64,000 bases of DNA from the NCBI RefSeq assembly GCF_047302425.1, contig NZ_CP154855.1, forward strand, positions 496,001 through 560,000, written 5' to 3'. Positions 43,793 to 52,341 of the stretch are shown here, piece by piece (positions within the stretch are counted from its first letter, which is position 1; each line of letters opens with the position of its first letter). Both the position numbers and the translations under genes were made by a program. Under the pieces are notes generated by a model. It had not been told where the DNA came from and did no database searches. It saw only the letters and a program-made list of their open reading frames with translations. This DNA is from Oceanitalea sp047302425 (GTDB taxonomy: Bacteria > Actinomycetota > Actinomycetes > Actinomycetales > Actinomycetaceae).

Positions 43793-45352
43793 ATGCCTCC
43801 CGTCGTCGGCCTCGTCCTCAGCGGTGGCGGTGCGCGCTCCAGCTTCCAGCTCGGTGCGCTGCGCTACCTCTACGACCGCGCGGGCATCACGCCCACGGTC
43901 ATCACCGGCACCTCGGCGGGCTCGATCCTCGCCGCCGTCCTCGCGCAGTCCGCCGAGCAGGACGGGCAGCGCGCGGCCCTCGACCGCCTCGAGGAGCTGT
44001 GGCGGGGGATGAGCGACTCCTCGGACATGTTCGAGGAGCTGCCCTGGTTCAGCCGGCTGCGCGAGCGCGGCCCGGTGTGGGCCGAGGCCCTCGAGCGCCG
44101 CCGGCAGCGCCAGGGCGCGCTCGGCCGCTCCTTCAAGCGGGTGGCCGTGCTGCGCGACGAGATCTCGACGGCGGCCGAGCGCGTCGTCCGCAGCGCGAAC
44201 GGCGACGGCCGCCGCGCTCACCGGCCCGGGGCGGAGGAGCCCGAGGCGGACCACCCGCCCGTCGACCACCCGCCCGTCCCGGCCCCGCCCAGCCGTCTCA
44301 CCCCGGAGGGCGAGCCCGCCGGTGAGCGGGCCGCGGACACCGAGCAGGCAGGGCGTCCCACCGACGCCCCTGTGTCCGGCGCCGGCCGCTTCCTCGAGTC
44401 GATCGACATGCTGCGGACGATGGGCCGCGCCAGCGCGGACCTCGAGGCGATCGTCGACGGGGCCCGCCGGGAGCGGTCGATGTACCGCCCCGGCCCCATC
44501 GTCGACCGTCTCGTCGACCCGGAGGTCTTCCGCCCCGACGCCGTGGCGGCGTCCGGCGTCACCCTGCGCATCGCCGTCGTCGCCCTCGAGAGCGGCGAGC
44601 TGCGCTACGTCACCGAGGACGGCACGCTCGTCGACCGCGACAACCGCCCCCTGGAGGGCGAGCCGGTCGACCTCGTCGAGGCGGTCCGCGCCTCCTGCGC
44701 CATCCCCATGGTCTTCCCGCCGGTGCGGCTGGGGGAGGAGAACTACGTCGACGGCGGGGTGCGGGAGTCCCTGCCCGCGGACGTCGCGATGGCCCACCTC
44801 GGGGTCGACACGTGCTACGCCGTCGTCGCCGGGCCCTCGGGTCTGCGCCGCGAGGACTCCTACGACGACAAGGACATGCTCGCCATCCTCATGCGGACGA
44901 CGACGGCGATCATGACCGACGAGGTGCAGCGCGACGAGGTGGTCCAGGCCCGGGCCGCGGGCGCCGTCGTCGTCGAGCCGGAGTTCGACGTCCACGACAC
45001 CCTGACGATCGAGCCCGGTCTCGTCTCCCTCGCCATGGACTACGGCTACGTGCGCGCGGCGGAGGCGGTCCTCGGGGCGAGCGCCGAGGAGCAGGCCGTC
45101 ACCCGTGAGCTCGTCCTCCTGCGCCGGCGCATCTGGCACACCGAGGAGGCGGCCTTCGCGGCGGACGTCGCCGAGGCCGCGCGGCTCGAGCGGGTCGCCG
45201 AGATCGCGGGCCTCAAGTACGAGCTGCGCGACCTGCTCCGCCGGGTGCCGGCCGAGCGCCTCCCCGAGGGTGCCGAGGAGTGGTGGCGCACGTGGGAGCA
45301 CCACCGCACCGAGATCCCGCTCGCCCCGAGCTGGGTCCCCCCGCGCGGCTGA
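43793..45352 (+). CDS. Patatin-like phospholipase with long insert
   Basis: The product is 519 residues. The glycine-rich oxyanion loop is SGGGARSSFQLGAL and the nucleophile elbow is GTSAGS (Ser41). The dyad Asp is in YVDGGVRESLP (near residue 321). Between them is a ~90-residue charged, proline-rich insert (EEPEADHPPVDHPPVPAPPSRLTPEGE), probably disordered. The C-terminal ~100 residues are helical. There is no signal peptide. The family hydrolyses acyl chains from lipids. It ends 9 bases before the convergent xth gene. Confidence 0.88.
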   Translation: MPPVVGLVLSGGGARSSFQLGALRYLYDRAGITPTVITGTSAGSILAAVLAQSAEQDGQRAALDRLEELWRGMSDSSDMFEELPWFSRLRERGPVWAEALERRRQRQGALGRSFKRVAVLRDEISTAAERVVRSANGDGRRAHRPGAEEPEADHPPVDHPPVPAPPSRLTPEGEPAGERAADTEQAGRPTDAPVSGAGRFLESIDMLRTMGRASADLEAIVDGARRERSMYRPGPIVDRLVDPEVFRPDAVAASGVTLRIAVVALESGELRYVTEDGTLVDRDNRPLEGEPVDLVEAVRASCAIPMVFPPVRLGEENYVDGGVRESLPADVAMAHLGVDTCYAVVAGPSGLRREDSYDDKDMLAILMRTTTAIMTDEVQRDEVVQARAAGAVVVEPEFDVHDTLTIEPGLVSLAMDYGYVRAAEAVLGASAEEQAVTRELVLLRRRIWHTEEAAFAADVAEAARLERVAEIAGLKYELRDLLRRVPAERLPEGAEEWWRTWEHHRTEIPLAPSWVPPRG

Positions 45353-45361
45353 GCGGTCCCC

Positions 45362-46144
45362 TCAGTCGAGGTCGACGACGACGGGCACGTGGTCGCTGGC
45401 CCCCTTGCCCTTCCGCTCGTTGCGGTCGACGTGGGCGCCGGTCACCCGCGCCGCGAGCGCCGGGGAGGCGTGGACGAGGTCGATGCGCATGCCCTCGTTG
45501 CGGGGGAAGCGCAGGCGCTGGTAGTCCCAGTAGGTGTAGGCGCCGGGGGTGTGCTCGCGGGTGACCTCCGCGAAGCCGGCCTCCGCGAGCGCGTCGAGCG
45601 CCGCACGCTCGGGCGGGGAGACGTGGGTGGCGCCGACGAAGGCGGCCGGGTCCCACACGTCCTCGTCGCGCGGGGCGACGTTCCAGTCCCCGACGAGCGC
45701 CGCCTGGGCCGCCGGGTCGACGGTGAGCCAGCCCTGGGCGGCGTCGCGCAGCGCGGCCAGCCAGTCGAGCTTGTACTGGTAGTGCGGGTCGTCCAGGGTG
45801 CGGCCGTTGGGCACGTACAGGCTCCACACCCGCACGCCGTCGACCGTCGCGCCCAGGGCGCGGGCCTCGGCGGCGGCGGGCTCGCCCCACGTCGGCATGC
45901 CCGGGAAGCCGACCTCGACGTCCTCCACCGGCAACTGGGAGACGACGGCGACCCCGTTCCACTGGCTCAGCCCGTGGTGCGCGACGTGGTAGCCGGCCGC
46001 CTCGAAGGGCAGGAGGGGGAACTGGTCGTCCCGGCACTTCGTCTCCTGCAGGGCCAGGACGTCGGTGCCGGACCGCTCGAGGAAGGCCAGCACCCGGTCG
46101 ACCCGGGTGCGGACGGAGTTGACGTTCCACGTGGCCAGGCGCAT
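45362..46144 (-). CDS. xth: Exodeoxyribonuclease III / AP endonuclease
   Basis: The product is 260 residues. Endonuclease/exonuclease/phosphatase fold: MRLATWNVNSVRTRVDRVL, the metal Glu in LALQETKCRDDQFP, VGDWNVAP, and the end GASDHVPVVVDL with the catalytic Asp-His. It nicks DNA at abasic sites in base excision repair. The ATG at 46144 is six bases past a TACCCT on the minus strand, suggesting a leaderless message; the gene is divergent from pyrE. Confidence 0.94.
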   Translation of the reverse strand: MRLATWNVNSVRTRVDRVLAFLERSGTDVLALQETKCRDDQFPLLPFEAAGYHVAHHGLSQWNGVAVVSQLPVEDVEVGFPGMPTWGEPAAAEARALGATVDGVRVWSLYVPNGRTLDDPHYQYKLDWLAALRDAAQGWLTVDPAAQAALVGDWNVAPRDEDVWDPAAFVGATHVSPPERAALDALAEAGFAEVTREHTPGAYTYWDYQRLRFPRNEGMRIDLVHASPALAARVTGAHVDRNERKGKGASDHVPVVVDLD

Positions 46145-46150
46145 GGGGCG

Positions 46151-46156
46151 AGGGTA
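46151..46156 (-). promoter_or_regulatory. Candidate -10 element (leaderless), xth
   Basis: On the minus strand TACCCT lies six bases before the ATG at 46144. It is a mirror image of the pyrE element, with only eight bases between them. Confidence 0.55.
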
Positions 46157-46164
46157 TCGGCCGG

Positions 46165-46170
46165 TACCCT
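46165..46170 (+). promoter_or_regulatory. Candidate -10 element (leaderless), pyrE
   Basis: TACCCT lies six bases before the GTG at 46177, and no ribosome binding site is present. Confidence 0.55.
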
Positions 46171-46176
46171 GCAGCC

Positions 46177-46755
46177 GTGACCTCCCCCAACGACTCCCTG
46201 CGCAGCGCCCTGGCCCAGCACGTCCGTGAGCTCGCGGTCATCCGCGGCGAGGTGACCCTCGCCAGCGGCCGGACCTCCGACCACTACGTCGACATGCGCC
46301 GCGTCACCCTCCACCACGCCGCCGCGCCGCTCGTCGGGCACGTCATGCTCGACCTCCTCGAGGAGGCCGGGCTCGGCCCTGAGGAGGTCGACGCCGTCGG
46401 CGGGCTCACCATGGGCGCCGACCCCGTCGCCACGGCGATCCTCCACGCCGCCGCCTCCCGCGGCCTCACGGTCGACGCCTGCGTCGTGCGCAAGGAGGCC
46501 AAGGCCCACGGGCTGCAGCGGCGCGTCGAGGGTCCCGACGTCGCCGGACGCCGCGTCGTCGCCGTCGAGGACACCTCGACCACCGGCGGCAGCCTCCTCA
46601 CCGCGATCGAGGCGCTGCGCGAGGCGGGCGCCGAGGTCGTGGGCGCCGCCGTCGTCGTCGACCGCGACACCGGTGCGCGCGAGCGCGTCGAGGAGGCCGG
46701 CGTGCGCTACCTCGCCGCCCTCGGCCTCGCGGACCTCGGACTGGACCAACGCTGA
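46177..46755 (+). CDS. pyrE: Orotate phosphoribosyltransferase
   Basis: The product is 192 residues. The PRPP-binding loop is VVAVEDTSTTGGS, and the substrate loop region is RKEAKAHGLQRRVEG; GEVTLASGRTSDHYVDMR is the N-terminal orotate-site signature. It makes orotidine 5'-phosphate in pyrimidine synthesis. It stands apart from other pyr genes and is divergent from xth, separated by 32 bases carrying two facing -10 elements. Confidence 0.95.
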   Translation: MTSPNDSLRSALAQHVRELAVIRGEVTLASGRTSDHYVDMRRVTLHHAAAPLVGHVMLDLLEEAGLGPEEVDAVGGLTMGADPVATAILHAAASRGLTVDACVVRKEAKAHGLQRRVEGPDVAGRRVVAVEDTSTTGGSLLTAIEALREAGAEVVGAAVVVDRDTGARERVEEAGVRYLAALGLADLGLDQR

Positions 46756-46785
46756 GACCGGCGGGTCGGAGGGGCCCTCCTGTGA

Positions 46786-46791
46786 CAGGCT
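46786..46791 (+). promoter_or_regulatory. Candidate -10 element (leaderless), lemA-like gene
   Basis: CAGGCT is six bases before the GTG at 46798, with no ribosome binding site. Confidence 0.4.
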
Positions 46792-46797
46792 GAGCCC

Positions 46798-47457
46798 GTG
46801 GAGATGCTCGTCGTGCTCGTCGTCCTGGCCGCCATCGTCGTCGCCGTCGCCATCTGGGCGATCGCGACGTACAACGGGCTCATCCGGCTGCGCAACCTCG
46901 TCCAGGAGGCCTGGCGGCAGATCGACGTCGAGCTCCACCGCCGCCACTCCCTCGTGCCCAACCTCGTCGAGACCGTCCGGGGCTACGCCGCCCAGGAGCG
47001 GGAGGTCTTCGACGAGGTCACCCGCGCCCGGGCGGCCGCGGCCGGCGGCGGGGTCGGGCCCGCGCAGCAGGCCCAGAGCGAGAACGCCCTGAGCGGCGCG
47101 CTCAGCCGCCTCTTCGCCGTCGCCGAGAACTACCCGCAGCTGCGCTCCTCGGAGAACTTCGCCGACCTCCAGGCCGAGCTCACCAACACCGAGGACCGCA
47201 TCGCCGCGGGCCGGCGGTTCTACAACGCCAACGTGCGCGAGCTCAACACGAAGATCGAGACCTTCCCGCCGAACATCATCGCCAACATGTTCTCCTTCCG
47301 GCGCGCGGAGTACTTCGAGGCCAACGACCCCGCGGTCCGCGCCGTCCCCTCGGTCCACTTCACCGCCGGCGAGGCGCCCGGCCCCGCCGTCCCCACCGAC
47401 GGCGGCCCCTCCTTCGGCGGGCAGCGCGGGGGCTACGACCCGCAGCGCGACGCTTGA
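46798..47457 (+). CDS. LemA family membrane protein
   Basis: The product is 219 residues. An N-terminal membrane helix (LVVLVVLAAIVVAVAIWAIATYNGLIRLRN) runs into the family four-helix bundle: EAWRQIDVELHRRHSLVPNLVETVRGYAAQE, then NYPQLRSSENFADLQAELTNTEDRIAAGRRFYN. The C-terminal ~30 residues are disordered. LemA proteins are probably extracytoplasmic helical bundles; function is unknown, and some work with TPM/HtpX-type partners, none seen here. GTG 46798 is the likely start (ATG 46804 is possible). Its stop overlaps the next gene's TTG. Confidence 0.9.
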   Translation: MEMLVVLVVLAAIVVAVAIWAIATYNGLIRLRNLVQEAWRQIDVELHRRHSLVPNLVETVRGYAAQEREVFDEVTRARAAAAGGGVGPAQQAQSENALSGALSRLFAVAENYPQLRSSENFADLQAELTNTEDRIAAGRRFYNANVRELNTKIETFPPNIIANMFSFRRAEYFEANDPAVRAVPSVHFTAGEAPGPAVPTDGGPSFGGQRGGYDPQRDA

Positions 47458-48110
47458 GCGAGGAGGTCGGCGTCGGGCCCTGGCCCGGCGGCCCGGACGC
47501 GTGGCCGCAGGACCCGCGCCTCGACCCCGAGCTCCTCGCCGCGGGGGACCGGCGTAACGTCGTCGACGAGTACCGCTACTGGCGGCTCGAGGCGATCGTC
47601 GAGGACATCGACTCCCGCCGCCACCCCCTCCACGTGGCGATCGAGAACCTCGGTCACGACTTCAACATCGGCTCGGTCGTCCGCACGGCCAACGCCTTCG
47701 CCGTCGCCGCCGTCCACATCGTCGGGCGACGGCGGTGGAACCGCCGCGGGGCGATGGTCACCGACCGCTACCAGCACCTGCACCACCACGACGACGTCGC
47801 CGGGCTCCTCGCGTGGGCGCGGGACGAGGGGCTGCCGGTCATCGGCATCGACAACGTCCCCGGGTCCCTGCCCCTCGAGCACCGGCCGCTGCCCGAGCGC
47901 GCCGTCCTCCTCTTCGGCCAGGAGTCCGGCGGGCTGTCGGCGCAGGCGCGGGCCGCGTGTGCGGAGATCCTCCACATCACCCAGTACGGCTCCACCCGGT
48001 CCCTCAACGTCGGGGCGGCCGCCGCGGTGGCGATGTACTCGTGGATCCTGCAGCACGGGCCGCAGGTCGGACGTCCCGGTCCGGCCGAGTCCGGGCATGA
48101 CACAATCTAG
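47454..48110 (+). CDS. TrmH/SpoU family RNA 2'-O-methyltransferase
   Basis: The product is 218 residues. SPOUT-fold motifs: motif 1 IENLGHDFNIGSVVRTANAFAV with the catalytic Asn-Arg, motif 2 VLLFGQESGGLS, and motif 3 ITQYGSTRSLNVGAAAAVAMY. The trefoil knot binds S-adenosylmethionine and methylates ribose in tRNA or rRNA; the target base is unknown. The TTG start overlaps the LemA stop (TTGA), giving translational coupling. Confidence 0.9.
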   Translation: MSEEVGVGPWPGGPDAWPQDPRLDPELLAAGDRRNVVDEYRYWRLEAIVEDIDSRRHPLHVAIENLGHDFNIGSVVRTANAFAVAAVHIVGRRRWNRRGAMVTDRYQHLHHHDDVAGLLAWARDEGLPVIGIDNVPGSLPLEHRPLPERAVLLFGQESGGLSAQARAACAEILHITQYGSTRSLNVGAAAAVAMYSWILQHGPQVGRPGPAESGHDTI

Positions 48111-48144
48111 GCGTATCGCCGCGTCTATCCACAGGAGGCATTCC

Positions 48145-49167
48145 GTGCCCATCGCAACCCCCGAGTCCTACAACGAGATGCTCGACAGGGCGAAGGCGGG
48201 CAAGTTCGCCTACCCGGCCATCAACATCACCTCGTCCCAGACGGTGACCGCCGCGATCCGCGGTTTCGCCGAGGCCGAGAGCGACGGCATCATCCAGGTC
48301 TCCGTCGGCGGTGGCGAGTACGCCTCCGGCTCGACGATCAAGGACCGCGTCACCGGCACCCGGGCCCTGGCCGCCTACGCCCACGAGGTCGCCAGGAACT
48401 ACGGCGTCACCATCGCGCTGCACACCGACCACTGCGTCAAGGAGAACCTCGACTCCTGGGTGAAGCCGCTGCTCGCCATGGAGGCCGAGGAGGTCGCCGC
48501 CGGCAAGAACCCGACCTTCCAGTCGCACATGTTCGACGGCTCGACCGTCCCGCTGGAGGAGAACCTCGTCATCGCCGAGGAGCTCCTCGAGCTCTCCCAG
48601 AAGGCGCGCACGATCCTCGAGATCGAGGTCGGCGTCGTCGGCGGCGAGGAGGACGGCCACGAGGCCGAGATCAACGAGAAGCTCTACACCACCCCCGAGG
48701 ACGGCCTCGCCACCGTGCGCGCCCTCGGCGCCGGCGAGAAGGGCCGTTACCTCACCGCCCTCACCTTCGGCAACGTCCACGGCGTGTACAAGCCGGGCGC
48801 GGTCAAGCTCCGCCCGGAGATCCTCGGCGAGATCCAGCGGGTCGTCGGCCAGGAGATCGGCAAGGAGTCGCCCTTCGACCTCGTCTTCCACGGCGGGTCC
48901 GGCTCCACGGCCGAGGAGATCGCCCTCGCCGTCGACAACGGCGTCATCAAGATGAACGTCGACACCGACACCCAGTACGCCTTCACGCGTCCCGTCGTCG
49001 AGCACATGTTCCGCAACTACGACGGCGTGCTCAAGATCGACGGCGACGTCGGCAACAAGAAGGCCTACGACCCCCGCGCCTGGGGCAAGGCCGCGGAGGC
49101 CGGCATGGCCGCCCGCGTCGTCGAGGCCTGCCAGCAGCTGCGCTCGGCCGGCACGAAGATGGCCTGA
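48145..49167 (+). CDS. fbaA: Class II fructose-bisphosphate aldolase
   Basis: The product is 340 residues. The zinc ligands and active-site residues are in HTDHCVKENLDSW, GVVGGEEDGHEAEI, FGNVHGVYKPG and FHGGSGSTAEEIALAV; VIKMNVDTDTQYAFTRPV binds phosphate. It cleaves fructose 1,6-bisphosphate in glycolysis and reverses this in gluconeogenesis. The GTG at 48145 follows AGGAGG by seven bases; upstream sequence is the end of the methyltransferase gene. A perfect terminator follows. Confidence 0.97.
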   Translation: MPIATPESYNEMLDRAKAGKFAYPAINITSSQTVTAAIRGFAEAESDGIIQVSVGGGEYASGSTIKDRVTGTRALAAYAHEVARNYGVTIALHTDHCVKENLDSWVKPLLAMEAEEVAAGKNPTFQSHMFDGSTVPLEENLVIAEELLELSQKARTILEIEVGVVGGEEDGHEAEINEKLYTTPEDGLATVRALGAGEKGRYLTALTFGNVHGVYKPGAVKLRPEILGEIQRVVGQEIGKESPFDLVFHGGSGSTAEEIALAVDNGVIKMNVDTDTQYAFTRPVVEHMFRNYDGVLKIDGDVGNKKAYDPRAWGKAAEAGMAARVVEACQQLRSAGTKMA

Positions 49168-49177
49168 CGCACCACCG

Positions 49178-49213
49178 AGAAAGGCCCGCCGGCAGCTGCC
49201 GGCGGGCCTTTCT
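49178..49213. terminator. Bidirectional terminator, perfect 36-base palindrome
   Basis: The 18-base half AGAAAGGCCCGCCGGCAG is followed directly by its exact reverse complement, with U-rich ends in both directions. It lies between fbaA and the convergent STAS gene. Confidence 0.92.
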
Positions 49214-49220
49214 GCTGTCC

Positions 49221-49604
49221 TCAGGCGGCGTCGTCGCCCGGGCCTGCGGGCTCGGGGAAGCCGGGGTCCTCCTCGACGATCGTCACGACGTCGCCCAGGC
49301 GGGTGATGTCGAGGAGGAAGCGCACGACGTCCGGGGGCTTGATCATCGTCAGCGGCCCGGGGGTGCGGTGCGCGAGGCGTGCCAGCAGCGCCACGCCGGA
49401 GGAGTCCATGAAGGTCACGTGCCGGGCGTCGATCTCCACCGGGTTGCGCGAGGACTCCGCCTCGGAGACCGCCTCGGTGAGCTCGCTGCTGAGGGCCACG
49501 TCGATCTCGCCCGAGAGCACAAGACGGGTGCGCCCCTGTGCCACCATGACCGAGGCCGTCCCGGCATCGTGACCACGGCCGGTTCTCGAAGTGTCGTCGC
49601 GCAC
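49221..49604 (-). CDS. STAS-domain anti-anti-sigma factor
   Basis: The product is 127 residues. The STAS core is RTLVLSGEIDVALSSEL-like (here TRLVLSGEIDVALSSELTEAV), with the phosphorylatable serine in HVTFMDSSGVALLARL. A ~22-residue flexible N-terminus and acidic C-terminus flank it. When dephosphorylated, such proteins bind the anti-sigma kinase and free the sigma factor. AAGGAGA before the GTG at 49604 decides the start. It is divergent from the SpoIIE phosphatase gene, its likely activator. Confidence 0.9.
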   Translation of the reverse strand: MRDDTSRTGRGHDAGTASVMVAQGRTRLVLSGEIDVALSSELTEAVSEAESSRNPVEIDARHVTFMDSSGVALLARLAHRTPGPLTMIKPPDVVRFLLDITRLGDVVTIVEEDPGFPEPAGPGDDAA

Positions 49605-49689
49605 AGGCTCTCCTTCTGCTTGTCCGGCGGCTCGCGCCGGAACGTCCTCCACGGCATCCTAGGAGACTCAGGACGATCGGAGAGACAAC

Positions 49690-51840
49690 ATGACCGAACC
49701 GGATCGCGGCGTGCCCGCACCGGTGGCGTCTCCGACCCCTCCTCCCAGCGCGGTCCGCGAGCTGCCCGAGACGCTCAGCGTCCGCTCGGACCACCTCCTC
49801 GAGGCGCTGCCCGACCCGACCTTTGTCCTCGACGTCGGCGAGGAGTCCCGTGTCGTGTGGGTGAGCCCCTCGCTCACCGAGGTGACCGGGTACTCGGCCA
49901 CCGAGCTGCAGGACCTCGCGCCCAGCCTCGCCGCCGGTGGGGAGGACACGACGGCGCTGCGCGAGGCGCTCGCCGCAGGACTGCCCTTCGCGGTCGTCCG
50001 CTCCGTCCCCCGGCGGGACGGCGGCTCCTACCGCGCGACGGTCTCCTTCAGCCCGCTGGGCCCGGGCGCCGAGGGCCGGGACCGCTGGCTGGTCACCGTG
50101 CGCGACGCGAGCGAGGAGCTCGCCTCCGCGGTCCTCGCCGAGGAGCGGGCCGCGGCCGAGGAGCGCGCCCAGCGCGGCCTCAGCCTCGTCGCCCGGGTCT
50201 CCGACATCCTCGCCGACGTCGACCCCGCGACCGCGCTGACGGAGATCTCCGCCCTCCTCGTGCGACGCATCGTCCCGTGGGCGGCCTTCTACGCGGACGG
50301 CACCCAGCTGCAGAAGGTCACCGACCTCGCCGGGATCTCCTACCACCGCCGCGACCTGCGCCGCCAGGCCCGGCTGCGCGGCGGGATCCCCGACCCCGTC
50401 GTCGGCCTCTTCCTCGACACCCGGATGCAGACCGTCGTCGTGGACCCGCGCCAGCCGGCGGAGGAGGGCACCCTCACCGGTGAGCTCAACGCCCTCGTCA
50501 CGCAGGACGAGACCGCGCCAGACGACGGTCCCCTGTGGCTGCTGCCCGTCCTCGGGCGCAAGGCGGTGCTCGCCGTCCTCGCCGTGCGCCCGCCGGACCC
50601 GGAGACCGACGAGCGCGCCCTGCCGCCCGGGGAGCTGACGACCGTCCTCGAGCTCGTGGCCCGGCGCGTCGGCATGGCCATGGACAATCTCCAGCTCTAC
50701 GACCGCGAGCACCGCCTGGCGGAGACGCTCCAGCGCGCCATGCTCCCCGAGCAGAGCCACGTCGAGGGCGTGGACGTGTGGAGCTACTACTCACCCAGCT
50801 CGGAGCACGCCCAGGTCGGCGGGGACTGGTACGACGTCCTCGACATGGGCGAGGGGCGGGTCGGCGTCGTCGTCGGCGACGTCGTCGGGCACGACGTCGA
50901 GGCCGCCGCGGCGATGGGGCAGCTGCGCTCGGTCGTGCGCGCCTACGCCGCCGAGTTCGTCGAGCCGGGCAAGGTCCTGGGCCGCGTCGACCGGCTCGTG
51001 GCGAGCATGCGGATCGCGCGCCCGGCCTCCTTCGTCTACGCCACCCTCCACCCGCGGCCCAGCGGGGAGGCGTGGGACATCGCCTACTCCCGCGCCGGGC
51101 ACCTGCCCGTCGTCCACGTGAGCGAAGGGCGGGCCACCCAGCTCGAGGGCGCCAACGGCCCGCTCGTCGGCTTCGGCGGGCGGCCGCGCCACACCGGCCA
51201 CGCCGTCGCCCGGCCCGGCGACGTCCTCATCTTCTACACCGACGGTCTCGTCGAGCGGCGCGACCGCTCCATGCGCGACGGCGTCGCCGCGCTCGTCACG
51301 GCCGCCGAGCAGATCGACGCGCCCGACGCCGCCGGGATCGGGGAGGAGCTCCTCCAGGAGCTCGCCGACGCGCCGGAGGACGACATCGCCGTCGTCGTCG
51401 TCCGCGTGCCCGACCCCGCCGCCGACCCGACCCACACGTGGTCCGGGCCCCGCGAGCGACGCTGGCAGATGCCGATGGACCCGCAGACCATCGCGCGCGC
51501 CCGCCACGCCGTGCTGCGCGCGTGCGAGGCCTGGGACATCGAGGACACCGCCGCCGCGGAGCTCGTCGCCTCCGAGCTCGTCGCCAACGCCGTCATGCAC
51601 GGCTGGGGGCGGGTCGACCTGCGCCTGCGGGACACCGGGGACGGCCTGCGCATCGAGGTCGAGGACGCCAACCCGAGCCCGCCGGTGCTGCGCGAGGGGC
51701 GCGTGGGACGCGTGGGCGGCTTCGGGCTGCACATCATCGCCCGGCTCGCCGAGTGGGGCTGGCGCCCCACCCCCGCGGGCAAGGTCGTGTGGGCGCGGGT
51801 GCGGGCCAAGGAGCCGTGGTCCGGCCGCGCGTCCCAGTAG
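49690..51840 (+). CDS. PAS-GAF-SpoIIE phosphatase with C-terminal HATPase domain (RsbU/RsbP-like)
   Basis: The product is 716 residues with four domains. PAS (~35-140: FVLDVGEESRVVWVSPSLTEVTGYS); GAF (~160-325); SpoIIE PP2C phosphatase (~345-570) with metal Asp residues in GGDWYDVLDMG, VVGDVVGHDVEAAAAMGQL and DDIAVVVV; and a GHKL ATPase (~590-705: SELVANAVMHGW and GGFGLHIIARLAEWGW). It should dephosphorylate STAS antagonists in response to a PAS or GAF signal, while the HATPase could act as built-in kinase or anti-sigma. GGAGAG precedes the ATG. STAS genes flank it on both sides. Confidence 0.92.
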   Translation: MTEPDRGVPAPVASPTPPPSAVRELPETLSVRSDHLLEALPDPTFVLDVGEESRVVWVSPSLTEVTGYSATELQDLAPSLAAGGEDTTALREALAAGLPFAVVRSVPRRDGGSYRATVSFSPLGPGAEGRDRWLVTVRDASEELASAVLAEERAAAEERAQRGLSLVARVSDILADVDPATALTEISALLVRRIVPWAAFYADGTQLQKVTDLAGISYHRRDLRRQARLRGGIPDPVVGLFLDTRMQTVVVDPRQPAEEGTLTGELNALVTQDETAPDDGPLWLLPVLGRKAVLAVLAVRPPDPETDERALPPGELTTVLELVARRVGMAMDNLQLYDREHRLAETLQRAMLPEQSHVEGVDVWSYYSPSSEHAQVGGDWYDVLDMGEGRVGVVVGDVVGHDVEAAAAMGQLRSVVRAYAAEFVEPGKVLGRVDRLVASMRIARPASFVYATLHPRPSGEAWDIAYSRAGHLPVVHVSEGRATQLEGANGPLVGFGGRPRHTGHAVARPGDVLIFYTDGLVERRDRSMRDGVAALVTAAEQIDAPDAAGIGEELLQELADAPEDDIAVVVVRVPDPAADPTHTWSGPRERRWQMPMDPQTIARARHAVLRACEAWDIEDTAAAELVASELVANAVMHGWGRVDLRLRDTGDGLRIEVEDANPSPPVLREGRVGRVGGFGLHIIARLAEWGWRPTPAGKVVWARVRAKEPWSGRASQ

Positions 51841-51844
51841 GGGC

Positions 51845-52174
51845 TCAGGAGGCCCGGCGCTCGCAGCGGTGCTCGGAGTCGATGCGGAAGCTGCCGAGCG
51901 CGCCGCAGATCTCCAGGACGAAGAGCTCGCGGTCGTCACAGCCGCGCAGCACCGCCGCGCCGCCGCGCTTGCCGGCCGCGTCCGCCAGGGCGATGAGGAA
52001 GGCGGCGCCGGTGGAGTCCATGAAGGTGACGTCGCACATGTCGATGACGAGCAGCTGACGGCGCAGCCCGCTCACCCGGGCCGTGGCCTCGGGGAACTGG
52101 GCCCGCTCCGCGAGATCGAGATCCCCGCTGATCGTCACCGTCGTCGTGGTCGATGACGCCGCGATCTCGATCAT
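51845..52174 (-). CDS. STAS-domain anti-anti-sigma factor
   Basis: The product is 109 residues. The STAS core is TTVTISGDLDLAERAQFPEA, with the phospho-acceptor serine in VTFMDSTGAAFLIALADAA. The C-terminal helix carries a CxxxxELFVLEIC segment with two cysteines. It converges on the SpoIIE phosphatase gene with 4 bases between, so it is likely a second substrate. AGAGGGAG lies five bases before the ATG at 52174; upstream in-frame sequence is rejected. Confidence 0.88.
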   Translation of the reverse strand: MIEIAASSTTTTVTISGDLDLAERAQFPEATARVSGLRRQLLVIDMCDVTFMDSTGAAFLIALADAAGKRGGAAVLRGCDDRELFVLEICGALGSFRIDSEHRCERRAS

Positions 52175-52341
52175 GCTGCTCCCTCTGGCCGCCGCAGGTG
52201 CGCACGGCGGTGCCCGGTCCAATGTCCTCGACGAGCCTAGGTGGCCCCGCCGCGCGGTGCACCCCGAACCGCCGGACCGGCCGGTTCGATAACCTGTGCC
52301 GGGAGCCGAACGGCGCCCGCGTCCAGCGAAAGGGATCGAAC

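Noticed and set aside
48004..50760. 918-codon frame on the minus strand across fbaA and the SpoIIE gene
   Set aside because: It is antisense to aldolase and crosses a strong terminator; composition is that of a GC-driven shadow.
52274..52300. GGTTCGATAACC resembling a tRNA T-loop before purA
   Set aside because: No cloverleaf fits; the ATAAC is better explained as part of the purA promoter.
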